IMG/VR virus record: IMGVR_UViG_3300046009_003451
Span: 1-27,775 of that record
Strand: one strand, 5' to 3'
Length of the DNA: 27,775 nucleotides
From: a virus
Part shown: in pieces, positions 5,541 through 12,098 of the stretch
Layout of the letters: every line of letters starts with the position of its first letter
How positions within the stretch are numbered: position 1 is the stretch's first letter
Notes under the pieces: model-generated
Databases searched by the model: none
What the model was told of the DNA's origin: nothing
What the model saw: only the letters and a program-made list of their open reading frames with translations
Program-made: the position numbers and the translations under genes

Positions 5541-5686
5541 GTCTTCACCTGTAAAGATATAGGGATGTAAATACAAGCCTTGTCTTTACTGTTAATGACA
5601 TGAACTGTCGTTTTATGCTCAGACAATGGCCTTTTGCAGTTTGCACACTTTGCATCAGGATGAGATGGTTTGCAATTTAGCATCAT
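5537..5686 (-). CDS. Small zinc-ribbon-like protein, 49 aa
   Basis: The frame starts at ATG 5686 in an ATGA overlap with the upstream gene and ends in an ATGA overlap with the next. It encodes MMLNCKPSHPDAKCANCKRPLSEHKTT..., with three cysteines and nearby histidines (C-x8-C-x2-C) that could bind one zinc ion. Being coupled at both ends supports translation. Function is unknown. Confidence 0.55.
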   Translation of the reverse strand: MMLNCKPSHPDAKCANCKRPLSEHKTTVHVINSKDKACIYIPISLQVKT

Positions 5687-5928
5687 GGCTCAAAGTCCGA
5701 TGTTTGTTTGTAATTACTTTTGTGCTCATGGAACCGCATTGCAGCTTCCATTTCAAGCTCTTTGAATTGTTTATCAGCGAACAATCCAATCACATCATGG
5801 CCTTTAAACAAAATCTCTTTGATGCCTTCGTTGTAAGTGCCATCTTCGTCTTTTTCGTACTCGTAGACTATTGTGACAAGCTCACTGCCTTCGCCTACCA
5901 ATGTATTGAATTCCCAAGTTTGTTCCAT
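5683..5928 (-). CDS. Acidic hypothetical protein, 81 aa
   Basis: The start ATG 5928 is preceded by CAGGAG at good spacing. The product (MEQTWEFNTLVGEGSELVTIVYEYEKDEDGTYNEGIKEILF...) looks like a beta-rich N-terminal part followed by a helix. No known family is recognised. A 65-base gap upstream suggests that a secondary promoter may start here. Confidence 0.6.
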   Translation of the reverse strand: MEQTWEFNTLVGEGSELVTIVYEYEKDEDGTYNEGIKEILFKGHDVIGLFADKQFKELEMEAAMRFHEHKSNYKQTSDFEP

Positions 5929-5993
5929 GATTTACTCCTGTTAAAAAATTACACTTTATCAATTATTTTGTATTTTCATACTAGGACTTACCC
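5929..5993 (-). promoter_or_regulatory. Short intergenic region, possible internal promoter
   Basis: This is the only AT-rich gap of its size within the minus-strand operon. Read on the minus strand it holds CTAAGGGTAAGTCCTAG, a degenerate relative of the GGGTAAACCC element, then AT-rich sequence and the AGGAG of the next gene. No clear -35/-10 pair is seen. Confidence 0.25.
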
Positions 5994-6422
5994 TTAGATT
6001 AAGTCCTCTTTCACCATTACTTCTACTGCAGGTGTCTCTGCATATACCTTTGTGATGTGCAAACTCACTACTTGCTTGTCATCCAGATACACAATCCCGT
6101 TCATTCCATCTAAAAAGCACTTGGCAATGTTGTCAATGTCTGGCTTCTTTGTTGGCCTCTCAATGTTTGCCAAAGAATCTTTGCGCTTCTGCTTGGAGAA
6201 CGATGTGGGTATTCCAACTCTGATGTAGATTGCTACTGTTACAGGCGTTTCTAGCGGCTCTGATGCACCCATTGCAGCTTTAGCCATCATCCTGATTTCG
6301 TCTTCGTAGGTTTTAGTTTTTTGTGGGGTATATGTAGACACAAAATTGCCTCGTTTAGCAAATCTGGGCCGTCCTTTACCTACTGGTTCTCCATAAACTG
6401 AGTACACAATCATCATTGTCAT
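5994..6422 (-). CDS. RusA-family Holliday junction resolvase
   Basis: The 142-aa protein has the RusA signatures: GEPVGKGRPRFAKRG near the N-terminus, which binds DNA, and KKPDIDNIAKCFLDGMNGIVYLDDKQV, which carries the acidic metal-binding residues of the active site. RusA cuts four-way junctions made during phage recombination and replication. ATG 6422 (MTMMIVYSV) overlaps the methylase stop as ATGA, which decides the start. Length matches the family at about 120-140 aa. Confidence 0.9.
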   Translation of the reverse strand: MTMMIVYSVYGEPVGKGRPRFAKRGNFVSTYTPQKTKTYEDEIRMMAKAAMGASEPLETPVTVAIYIRVGIPTSFSKQKRKDSLANIERPTKKPDIDNIAKCFLDGMNGIVYLDDKQVVSLHITKVYAETPAVEVMVKEDLI

Positions 6423-7294
6423 TTCAGGAGTTCCCATGCTGTGGCGGCACAGAGAGGGACTTGTCCATTACCAATGGCTTTAAGTCTGTCCACCCTAGCG
6501 TCCATCCCATTAACCACTCTACGAATATCGGGTTCAGTTGACCACCAGGTACTGTCGGCTCCATAAATGTTTTGTTCTTCGTAGCGCCCCTTTCGGCAGC
6601 GTAGTCCAATCTGTCCCTCAGTTGTCCTGTTTGACCCGATCCCTTGTAGTCTGTTGAGCATGGAGTTGGAAACATCTCCTTCGGTGGAGGATAGACCACT
6701 TGCTCTCTCAGAGTTGAGTGAGTTGTTCTGCCCTTCCTGTTGTTCTGGTATTGGCGTTCCAAGGCTTCTGGATTTCTTGCGGGTAGTCCATCCATTACTG
6801 TTGGAGTGAGCCACAATCCAGATTCTGTCCCTTTGGTGGTTTGCACCAACGTCTTTTGCTCCCACAATTCCCCATTTCGCATCAAACCCCATTGAGGATA
6901 AGTCTCCGAGAACGGCTCCAAGTCCCCTAGAAACGAGCATTGGTGAGTTCTCCACAAAGACGTACTCTGGTCCCACTTCGCAAATGATCCTCGCCATTTG
7001 TTTCCACATTCCTGATCGCTCTCCATCAAGTCCATCTCCTTTTCCTGCAATGGATATGTCTTGACAAGGAAATCCTCCCGAAATGACTTGAGCAACTCCT
7101 CTCCAAGGTCTTCCGTCAAAGGTTTGAACGTCATCCCAAATCGGGAAAGGCGGGAGAAGGCCGTCATTTTGTCGGGCGGCAAGTACGCAAGCTGCGTATG
7201 GCTCCCATTCAACGGCACAGACTGTTCTCCATCCGAGAAGTTGTCCCCCAAGTATTCCTCCACCAGCACCTGCGAATAAAGCCAACTCATTCAA
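6419..7294 (-). CDS. DNA cytosine-C5 methyltransferase
   Basis: The motifs of a C5 methylase appear in order: FAGAGGGILGG (motif I, residues 7-17), GGFPCQD with catalytic C77 (motif IV), ENSP at 115-118 (motif VI, usually ENVP), QRDRIWIVA at 154-162 (motif VIII) and GNGQVP at 275-280 (motif X). It transfers a methyl group from SAM to cytosine, probably shielding phage DNA. At 291 aa it is short, with a hydrophilic target-recognition region of about 100 residues. The start is TTG 7294, only four bases after AAGGA. Nearly the whole gene is open in a second frame. Confidence 0.85.
   Translation of the reverse strand: MNELALFAGAGGGILGGQLLGWRTVCAVEWEPYAACVLAARQNDGLLPPFPIWDDVQTFDGRPWRGVAQVISGGFPCQDISIAGKGDGLDGERSGMWKQMARIICEVGPEYVFVENSPMLVSRGLGAVLGDLSSMGFDAKWGIVGAKDVGANHQRDRIWIVAHSNSNGWTTRKKSRSLGTPIPEQQEGQNNSLNSERASGLSSTEGDVSNSMLNRLQGIGSNRTTEGQIGLRCRKGRYEEQNIYGADSTWWSTEPDIRRVVNGMDARVDRLKAIGNGQVPLCAATAWELLK
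6424..7290 (-). CDS. Overprinted protein in the methylase gene
   Basis: A 288-codon frame runs on the same strand as the methylase, shifted by one base. It is not random-looking: it holds FGMTFKPLTEDLGEELL (51-67), SFAKWDQSTSLWRTHQCS (102-119), YPQWGLMRNGELWE (131-144), LWLTPTVMDG (159-168) and GGQLNPIFVEWLMGWTLGWTDL (249-270). I recall this motif series in phage proteins linked to such methylases; function is unknown. Its ATG 7290 overlaps the previous stop (ATGA) and lies eight bases after AAGGA, better placed than the methylase start. M42 (7167) is an alternative start. Confidence 0.6.
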   Translation of the reverse strand: MSWLYSQVLVEEYLGDNFSDGEQSVPLNGSHTQLAYLPPDKMTAFSRLSRFGMTFKPLTEDLGEELLKSFREDFLVKTYPLQEKEMDLMESDQECGNKWRGSFAKWDQSTSLWRTHQCSFLGDLEPFSETYPQWGLMRNGELWEQKTLVQTTKGTESGLWLTPTVMDGLPARNPEALERQYQNNRKGRTTHSTLREQVVYPPPKEMFPTPCSTDYKGSGQTGQLRDRLDYAAERGATKNKTFMEPTVPGGQLNPIFVEWLMGWTLGWTDLKPLVMDKSLSVPPQHGNS

Positions 7295-7499
7295 TTTGTC
7301 CTTCTTTCATTCTTGACATATAGGTCCTGACTCGATCTCTTGCTCCAGTTCCGTAGATTCTTTCGCAACGCTCAAGCCTGGCACGAACAAAATCGTTATC
7401 TCTGTTTGTTTGCCAAGTTCGGAATATCTCCCTTGCTTCGGCTTTCTCCAGAACAACTCTGTCGCCCTCATTGGATATGTTTTTTCGGCTGTATGCCAT
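7287..7499 (-). CDS. Conserved small phage protein, 70 aa
   Basis: The product (MAYSRKNISNEGDRVVLEKAEAREIFRTWQTNRDNDFVRARLERC...) is basic and helical. The segment RTWQTNRDNDFVRARLERCERIYG resembles a recurrent small protein encoded next to cytosine methylases in phages; no function is known to me. It ends in an ATGA overlap with the overprinted frame. The start ATG 7499 lies six bases after the previous stop. Confidence 0.65.
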   Translation of the reverse strand: MAYSRKNISNEGDRVVLEKAEAREIFRTWQTNRDNDFVRARLERCERIYGTGARDRVRTYMSRMKEGQIE

Positions 7500-7505
7500 A
7501 GGGGT

Positions 7506-7613
7506 TTACTCTAGGTCACCAGTAAGCTCTAAAGCTTTGTTTATCAGGTGGAGAGGGTAAGGAACACCCTCTTTAACCTTGTCTAGCAGTCTCATTGCTT
7601 CAAAGTGGGACAT
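7506..7613 (-). CDS. Conserved microprotein, 35 aa
   Basis: This frame encodes MSHFEAMRLLDKVKEGVPYPLHLINKALELTGDLE. The pattern of a helix, VKEG..YP and LINKALELTGDL matches small phage proteins I have seen annotated as hypothetical. Its start at ATG 7613 overlaps the transporter gene by 14 bases. Function is unknown. Confidence 0.55.
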   Translation of the reverse strand: MSHFEAMRLLDKVKEGVPYPLHLINKALELTGDLE

Positions 7614-8082
7614 TTTTTAGTTTTTTCTCTAAAACATAAGACCAAATAGCACCGCCAGAAACCTTGGCTACAAACTGAAGTGCAACAATTTCAGGCATCA
7701 AAACGCCAAACGCAATAGTTGGGAAAAGCAAAGAGTCAACGGCAGCGCCAGCAGTATTTGAAACATTGGCTCGTTTGATCCATGAGCCTGTGGTTTTTAC
7801 AAAAACTGCCCAATCTACCAAAGCCGCCACTAAGAACGAGACCGCAGAAGCTACTGCAATCATTCCTGCCGCAGGGTTTAACAAATAGGTTAAAGCACCT
7901 GTTCCCAATATCAAGCCTCCCATTTGCCATGTTTTGAGTCGAACATGAAGCCAATCACGCAATGTAAGGTCTAATCCAATTAGTAAAAAAGCGTTTATTG
8001 GGCTGATTGCTGGCCCAAATGTAGCCACCAAAAGGTTTGCGGCAATCATTGCCACGGAATATGTAATTAAAGCAAAAATCAT
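7600..8082 (-). CDS. VUT-family (YhhQ-like) queuosine precursor transporter
   Basis: The 160-aa product is almost wholly membrane-spanning, with about five or six hydrophobic helices. It has PINAFLLIGLDLTLRDWLH, TYLLNPAAGMIAVASAVSF, SNTAGAAVDSLLFPTIAFG and FVAKVSGG, as in VUT-family proteins; E. coli YhhQ of this family imports preQ0/preQ1. It is shorter than cellular members (about 220 aa). ATG 8082 is chosen because it forms an ATGA overlap with the transglycosylase stop. Together the two suggest salvage of a 7-deazaguanine precursor. Confidence 0.8.
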   Translation of the reverse strand: MIFALITYSVAMIAANLLVATFGPAISPINAFLLIGLDLTLRDWLHVRLKTWQMGGLILGTGALTYLLNPAAGMIAVASAVSFLVAALVDWAVFVKTTGSWIKRANVSNTAGAAVDSLLFPTIAFGVLMPEIVALQFVAKVSGGAIWSYVLEKKLKNVPL

Positions 8083-8819
8083 AAAAGTGTTTCCTGTTCC
8101 ATTGGTTGATAAAAATTCCATTGAGAAGGGGCATTAAATGCCTCGATCCTAGAACGCATGACTTGCGCTCTTGCTTCCTTAGTTGGTGGCAAATAATTTC
8201 CATGCTTCCAATGCACATCAATACCAACATTTCTGCCAATATTTGTGCTGTCAGCTGATGAAAATGGTAATTTGGTGAAAATTGCAGGGTCTAGCATTCT
8301 TAAACCATGCAGTTTGCAAGCAGGTCTTCCCATGTCATCACAAATGACTCTCATGGCTTGACTCATCTTGACCCACCAGTTTGATGTTCCTACTGTAGAA
8401 AACTCCCCAGAGCTACCAATACAGACTCGCAAATAGGTGTTCGCAAGTTGTTCAAGTCTCTCAAGGGATTCATGCATATGCCAAACTGGTGCGCCAAACC
8501 ATGTCGGCAGCGGGCAGTCTTTTAGCAAGGCATCGTTGTCTGCTTCAGTTCCATCAATAACGTCAGGAATTACCGCAAAGTCGCAAGAAGGGACTTTTTT
8601 GAGATTTAGTGACCAATCGTAGAAAGGTTGCCAATCTTGGATTGGATTCCCAGATCGCCAGGCAGAGAATGCTCCATTGTCTATCGCAAAGGACTGACAC
8701 ACCTCAATTGCTGTTGAAAGTTGGTCAGAATGAGCAAACGAAACAAACGCATGACCATTTTCAATTGCTTTGACAGAGGCTGTTAATGGAGTAATTGGCA
8801 AGCCGTGATAGTGGATCAT
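8079..8819 (-). CDS. DpdA/TGT-like 7-deazaguanine transglycosylase
   Basis: The 246-aa protein carries a conserved phage pattern compatible with the tRNA-guanine transglycosylase fold: MIHYHG, SFAIDNGAFSAWRSG (D47), FAVIPDVIDG (D86, D89), GAPVWHMHESLERL, GSSGEF (135-140), KLHGLRML (170-176) and SSADSTN (D190). The aspartates are candidates for catalysis. DpdA proteins swap guanine in DNA for preQ0 or a derivative; TGT does so in tRNA. The adjoining transporter, the DNA-metabolism context and the absence of tRNA genes favour DNA. Assignment to a DpdA subfamily is from memory. Confidence 0.65.
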   Translation of the reverse strand: MIHYHGLPITPLTASVKAIENGHAFVSFAHSDQLSTAIEVCQSFAIDNGAFSAWRSGNPIQDWQPFYDWSLNLKKVPSCDFAVIPDVIDGTEADNDALLKDCPLPTWFGAPVWHMHESLERLEQLANTYLRVCIGSSGEFSTVGTSNWWVKMSQAMRVICDDMGRPACKLHGLRMLDPAIFTKLPFSSADSTNIGRNVGIDVHWKHGNYLPPTKEARAQVMRSRIEAFNAPSQWNFYQPMEQETLL

Positions 8820-9565
8820 GCCTTTCTCCTTAACTCAGCCATTTTTGCCAAAACTTCAAGCGGAATTGGTGCTGCTTTTTTGTCATCAGCCTTAATCTTT
8901 TCTAAAGCCGCATCAGGCTCATTTGATGGTGGAACTGTGACCCTACCAATGTCAGCAGGATTAAGTTTTGGTGCATTAGTGTTTCTCACCCAATTACGCC
9001 AAGTAGCAAACCAATCTAGCTTTACACCTTTCTGACCAGCTTGGGCTATCCAATAATCTTTGAATTGATCAAAGGTTCTGGTGGGGTGAAGTTCTGGCCT
9101 TGTCTCTTTACAAAACTGCTCCCATTCCAATGGAAAAGAAAAATCATTGGCGAGGCGTTTGCCGAGTGTCTTCTTATCTTGGTTATTGGTTATTGGTTTA
9201 TGGTTATTGGTTGCTATTGGGGTAGCATTAGGGGGGCTATTAGCCTCCTCATTAGGGGGTGTTCCCCACCTCTTAGCCGCCCCACGTTTTCCAGCAGCAG
9301 AGAACTCTTTGTATTGCTTAATCTCTTTGTCAGCCCTTGGATTAACAAAACCTTCTGGTGTTGAAATAAAGAACTCATTGAGGACAGTCATTACATCTTC
9401 CTCATGGTCACGCATACCAATCTGACGAGCAATATCTCTATGCTTTATTGGTTGCTCATGCAAGAAGTAGAAATCAAGCAAACGTCTATATGCCAAGTCC
9501 TCGTAATGAGAAAGATGGTGCGTGTGACTCTTGTAGTCACCTATGTGAAACTGATAGTAGTGCAT
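8816..9565 (-). CDS. DUF1376 replication protein
   Basis: The 249-aa product starts MHYYQFHIGDYKSHTHHLSHYEDLAYRRLLDFYFLHEQP, typical of DUF1376 (YdaU-like) proteins of phage replication modules. A polar linker follows at about 95-135 and a C-terminal domain with FKDYWIAQAGQKGVKLDWFATWRNWVRN, as in lambda O-like and primosomal proteins. It probably recruits the helicase to the phage origin. Tandem seven-base repeats lie in the linker. ATG 9565 is preceded by a C4-like RNA and a possible 10-codon leader frame at 9541-9573. It overlaps the next gene by four bases. Confidence 0.8.
   Translation of the reverse strand: MHYYQFHIGDYKSHTHHLSHYEDLAYRRLLDFYFLHEQPIKHRDIARQIGMRDHEEDVMTVLNEFFISTPEGFVNPRADKEIKQYKEFSAAGKRGAAKRWGTPPNEEANSPPNATPIATNNHKPITNNQDKKTLGKRLANDFSFPLEWEQFCKETRPELHPTRTFDQFKDYWIAQAGQKGVKLDWFATWRNWVRNTNAPKLNPADIGRVTVPPSNEPDAALEKIKADDKKAAPIPLEVLAKMAELRRKA
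9181..9208. repeat. Tandem 7-bp repeats inside the DUF1376 gene
   Basis: GGTTATT, GGTTATT, GGTTTAT and GGTTATT follow head to tail, then GGTTGCTATTGGGG. They fall in the linker of the replication protein. In lambdoid phages origin iterons lie inside the initiator gene, so these are candidate iterons, though simple slippage in a linker is possible. Confidence 0.35.
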
Positions 9566-9601
9566 TTCTGCATCCTCGCAAACCCTCCAGAAAGAAACAA
9601 T

Positions 9602-9653
9602 CGGCAGGCGGGAGGTTCGCTTTTCGTGTCGGGTAATTAGTCCGAACTAGCCG
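9602..9653 (-). ncRNA. C4-like antisense RNA candidate
   Basis: Read on the minus strand, CGGC (9653-9650) pairs with GCCG (9605-9602) and GTTCG (9647-9643) with CGAAC (9619-9615), around a segment holding CCCGACACGAAAAG. The segment GCGAACCTCC could also pair with the GGAGGGTTTGC at 9588-9578 just downstream (about ten pairs with one bulge), covering the ribosome binding site. That is how C4 RNAs of P1/P7-like phages act on antirepressor genes. Sequence resemblance to the C4 family is from memory. Confidence 0.5.
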
Positions 9654-9670
9654 TGTTTCAAAACATTGTA

Positions 9671-10036
9671 TCAAATAAATTGATTGTTGGTAATTTCAAT
9701 TGCAGGTTTTGGTCTGCCAAGCAATCGTTTAGCCTGTGCGTTCATCACCGCATACTCTGATTTACTGAAGATACCTTTTGCGTTTCTGATGTCAAAAGGG
9801 TTTAGTAAGCAGCGAGTTTCGTCTTTTGGCTTGCTTTCAATCAAGTGATCTGCAAGGGTGTACTTGGCAACTCTATATCGGCCTACCTTAACCTCTTCTG
9901 TAGTTAGCTCACCTTTGTATCTCAACTTCTTAGCTGTAGACAGCACAGATGATTTATGCATCCCTGTTAAATCACAGACTTCTTGTGAAGTAAGTGGCCC
10001 ATTCTGTAGAGCTTTAATGATCATGGCTTGAGTCAT
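9671..10036 (-). CDS. Winged-helix transcriptional regulator
   Basis: The 121-aa protein begins MTQAMIIKALQNGPLTSQEVCDLTGMHKSSVLSTAKKLRYKGELTTEEV, a clear helix-turn-helix with the wing following (VGRYRVAKYTL). The C-terminal part (IFSKSEYAVMNAQAKRLLGRPKP) is unassigned. It likely regulates this operon or the divergent one; palindromic sites lie close upstream at 10247-10262. ATG 10036 overlaps the preceding stop as ATGA. Confidence 0.7.
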   Translation of the reverse strand: MTQAMIIKALQNGPLTSQEVCDLTGMHKSSVLSTAKKLRYKGELTTEEVKVGRYRVAKYTLADHLIESKPKDETRCLLNPFDIRNAKGIFSKSEYAVMNAQAKRLLGRPKPAIEITNNQFI

Positions 10037-10212
10037 TGGTACATTTCCTGAATATTTATTGGGCGGTTTAGATGATTCTCTAAAGCCCTGGCTAAAAGAG
10101 CGACTACAGCGGCATTAAAGTCCTCTGGTTCGTCCACGTATGCACTGCACATTGTGATTGCGTAATCAAGCAATGTTTCAGCACATTTTTGTTCAATTTG
10201 TTCAATGTTCAT
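10033..10212 (-). CDS. Hypothetical protein, 59 aa (first gene of operon)
   Basis: This frame encodes MNIEQIEQKCAETLLDYAITMCSAYVDEPEDFNAAVVALLARALENHLNRP..., a small helical acidic protein. It opens the leftward operon from the divergent control region and overlaps the regulator gene by four bases. No function is recognised; a small partner of the regulator is possible. Confidence 0.55.
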   Translation of the reverse strand: MNIEQIEQKCAETLLDYAITMCSAYVDEPEDFNAAVVALLARALENHLNRPINIQEMYQ

Positions 10213-10322
10213 GCGGTAAATATAAGAGTTTTAATGGCCATGTCTATTAGGGTTTGTCCTAATATTTTTATTGAAAAAAGTAGTTTACAGTCCATACACC
10301 TTAACAAAACAGGAGAAGGTTA
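10213..10322. promoter_or_regulatory. Divergent control region with palindromic site
   Basis: This 110-base AT-rich gap separates leftward and rightward early operons and must hold promoters for both. At 10247-10262 the sequence TTAGGGTTTGTCCTAA has perfect five-base arms and matches 3325-3340 at 13 of 16 positions, making it a likely operator. TTGAAA at 10271 with ATACAC 17 bases later could be a weak rightward promoter. Confidence 0.55.
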
Positions 10323-10478
10323 ATGAATGTTCAAGTACTCCGTCATGTGCGTCAATTGTTTCAAGGATATAGCGTTGACAAGCAGACAAAGAGATCATAC
10401 GAGCGCCAATGGGTTCGTTCAGTACGTCACTTAGGTGACAAGTATTTGTTAGCAAAAAAGGTAGAGCGAGTTCAATAA
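10323..10478 (+). CDS. Conserved small phage protein, 51 aa
   Basis: The start ATG 10323 follows AGGAGAAGG. The basic product, MNVQVLRHVRQLFQGYSVDKQTKRSYERQWVRSVRHLGDKYLLAKKVERVQ, has the N-VRQLF...D..T.R....WV.SVR.LGDKYLLAK pattern I recall from hypothetical phage proteins at the start of recombination operons. It is likely DNA-associated given the charge, but function is unknown. Confidence 0.65.
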   Translation: MNVQVLRHVRQLFQGYSVDKQTKRSYERQWVRSVRHLGDKYLLAKKVERVQ

Positions 10479-10496
10479 AAGTTAACAGGAGTGAAT

Positions 10497-10697
10497 ATGC
10501 CGATATTGAATGGAAAAAATGTTGTAAATCTTCAGGTGGATGGAGTTGACAGTAGAGACTATCCAGACTTCTCTGATGCTTACTTCTCAAGTGGATCTTA
10601 TGAAGATGGAACACTATTGACAGACGATGAGTTGGAAAGACTTAACGATCTGGCGGCAGATGTTCTATGGGAAATGGCTTACGACAGTCTCACATGA
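10497..10697 (+). CDS. Hypothetical acidic protein, 66 aa
   Basis: AGGAG at 10487-10491 is five bases before ATG 10497, which is preferred over an in-frame GTG at 10491 that overlaps the AGGAG. The product (MPILNGKNVVNLQVDGVDSRDYPDFSDAYFSSGSYEDG...) is acidic, with LTDDELERLNDLAADVLWEMAYD at the C-terminus. Similar short proteins occur in phages of proteobacteria, function unknown. It overlaps the next gene by four bases. Confidence 0.65.
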   Translation: MPILNGKNVVNLQVDGVDSRDYPDFSDAYFSSGSYEDGTLLTDDELERLNDLAADVLWEMAYDSLT

Positions 10698-10876
10698 AAA
10701 CACTATTCCAAACCTATGTGGAAGAGTTTTCTGACATCCACTACTGCCCTTATTGCTTGACAACTAAAGGGAATAAAATAGTTTGCTGCCAAGAAGCAGA
10801 CTTTATTGGGTTCAAAGATTTATATCTGGACCAACAAAAGCAAATCATTGAAGACGAGTTAAATAATCATTTTTAA
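10694..10876 (+). CDS. Hypothetical protein, 60 aa, with CPYC motif
   Basis: The start ATG 10694 overlaps the previous stop (ATGA), which decides against an upstream ATG. The product (MKTLFQTYVEEFSDIHYCPYCLTTKGNKIVCCQEADF...) has CPYC and CC, a possible small zinc knuckle. No function is known. It precedes the ERF gene by nine bases. Confidence 0.6.
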   Translation: MKTLFQTYVEEFSDIHYCPYCLTTKGNKIVCCQEADFIGFKDLYLDQQKQIIEDELNNHF

Positions 10877-10885
10877 GGAAAAATC

Positions 10886-11506
10886 ATGGGCGTACATAAG
10901 AAGTTAATGGAAGCAAGAATTGCACTGCAAGCGGCTCCACTTAAGAAGTCTGGTCACAACAAGTTCGCAGGTTATCAATACTTTGAACTTGGTGACTTTC
11001 TCCCAACAATCAATCAGATCTTCCACAAGGTTGGATTGTGTGGCGTAGTTTCGTTTGACAAAGAACTGGCTACTCTGTGCATCACAGATACAGAAGATGG
11101 CTCTCAGATCGTTCTGACAAGCCCTATGGCAGAAGCTAACCTTAAGGGTTGCCATCCCATCCAAAATTTGGGCGCTTCGGAGACTTACACTCGGAGGTAT
11201 TTATGGGTATCAGCCCTTGAAATTTGTGAGCATGACGCACTAGATTCGTCCCCTCCTTTGAAGGAAGAAAAACAAGCCCCTGTGATCACACCAACACAAG
11301 GTGCAACAGACAATATTCCTCCAGAGGAATTACAGTACTTGCAAGAGTTAGCAGTTGAACTGATTGCTACTTGTGAGCAAGGTGATCCCAAGGCAGCTTG
11401 GGTTAAGTTGGAAGGAGAGAACTTGGATGATCAACAAAAGATTGCCCTGTGGACACTCCTGCCTAGTAAAGTGCGTAGTTCTTTGAAAAAAGCTAAAGAG
11501 CTGTAA
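10886..11506 (+). CDS. ERF-family single-strand annealing protein
   Basis: The 206-aa protein has the ERF signatures: KLMEARIALQAAPLKKSGHNKFAGYQYFELGDFLP at the N-terminus and NLGASETYTRRYLWVSALEI around residues 96-115. ERF proteins anneal complementary single strands in phage recombination, as P22 Erf does. The C-terminal third is an acidic linker and a helical end. The downstream SSB-like gene and the leftward RusA gene complete a recombination set. Confidence 0.9.
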   Translation: MGVHKKLMEARIALQAAPLKKSGHNKFAGYQYFELGDFLPTINQIFHKVGLCGVVSFDKELATLCITDTEDGSQIVLTSPMAEANLKGCHPIQNLGASETYTRRYLWVSALEICEHDALDSSPPLKEEKQAPVITPTQGATDNIPPEELQYLQELAVELIATCEQGDPKAAWVKLEGENLDDQQKIALWTLLPSKVRSSLKKAKEL

Positions 11507-11594
11507 AATGGTGGCATGGCTAGGGTCTGCAGCCCGAAAAGAAACTCATCATTTCCTGCCATAACTTCCTTGATGACACTTGATGGAGTGAACC
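11507..11594 (+). other. Gap between ERF and homing endonuclease genes
   Basis: No real gene is seen. TGGCA at 11512-11516 can pair with TGCCA at 11557-11561, enclosing a GGCT/AGCC hairpin at 11518-11534. The end holds GGAG, the ribosome binding site of the next gene. The structure may be chance or the remains of sequence displaced by endonuclease insertion. Confidence 0.3.
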
Positions 11595-12098
11595 ATGCTT
11601 ACGCAAAAAGACGTTCAAGAATGCTTTGATTACAAAGATGGAGTCTTGTATTGGAAAATTAAAACTGCAAATCGTGTAAAAGTTGGAAGTCCAGCAGGAT
11701 CAGTGGATCCATCAACTGGATATCACAAAATACACGTTTACAAAAAATTTCATAAAACACATAGAGTTATATTTTTGTATCACTATGGATATATGCCTGA
11801 CTTTGTTGACCATATAGATGGTGATAAGTTAAACAACAAAATAGAAAATTTAAGAGCTGCAACAAAATCACAAAATTGTATGAATCAAAAGATTAGTACA
11901 AGAAATACAAGTGGAATGAAAGGAGTTATGTGGCACAAAAGAGATAAAAAATGGTTAGTAGCATTAAGAGTTAATTCAATACTTTATAACTTTGGCAGGT
12001 TTGATGATAAAGAGTTAGCAGAGTTAGTAGCATTAGAAGCAACAAACAAGTTGCATAAAGAGTTTTCAGCATACAAAGGAGTGTTACATGGAAAATAA
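11595..12098 (+). CDS. HNH homing endonuclease with AP2 domain
   Basis: The 167-aa protein contains [47 protein letters not shown], the HNH_3 nuclease core, and [39 protein letters not shown], an AP2-like DNA-binding repeat. Such free-standing enzymes cut cognate alleles and spread with repair. The gene is more AT-rich than its neighbours, which suggests separate origin. It splits the ERF and SSB-like genes and overlaps the latter by 11 bases. Confidence 0.9.
   Translation: MLTQKDVQECFDYKDGVLYWKIKTANRVKVGSPAGSVDPSTGYHKIHVYKKFHKTHRVIFLYHYGYMPDFVDHIDGDKLNNKIENLRAATKSQNCMNQKISTRNTSGMKGVMWHKRDKKWLVALRVNSILYNFGRFDDKELAELVALEATNKLHKEFSAYKGVLHGK

Noticed and set aside
5626-5997. 123-codon plus-strand frame
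   Set aside because: It is antisense to two minus-strand genes linked by overlaps, and has no motif.
7736-8239. Two minus-strand frames (72 and 94 codons) overlapping the transporter and transglycosylase genes
   Set aside because: They are alternative frames of the transporter and transglycosylase genes, and neither shows a recurrent motif as the methylase overlap does.
9041-9425. Overlapping plus-strand frames of 107 and 92 codons
   Set aside because: Both are antisense to the DUF1376 gene and their hydrophobic content comes from the GGTTATT repeats.
10285-10614. 109-codon minus-strand frame
   Set aside because: It runs antisense to two genes with good ribosome binding sites (10323-10478 and 10497-10697), one resembling a conserved phage protein.
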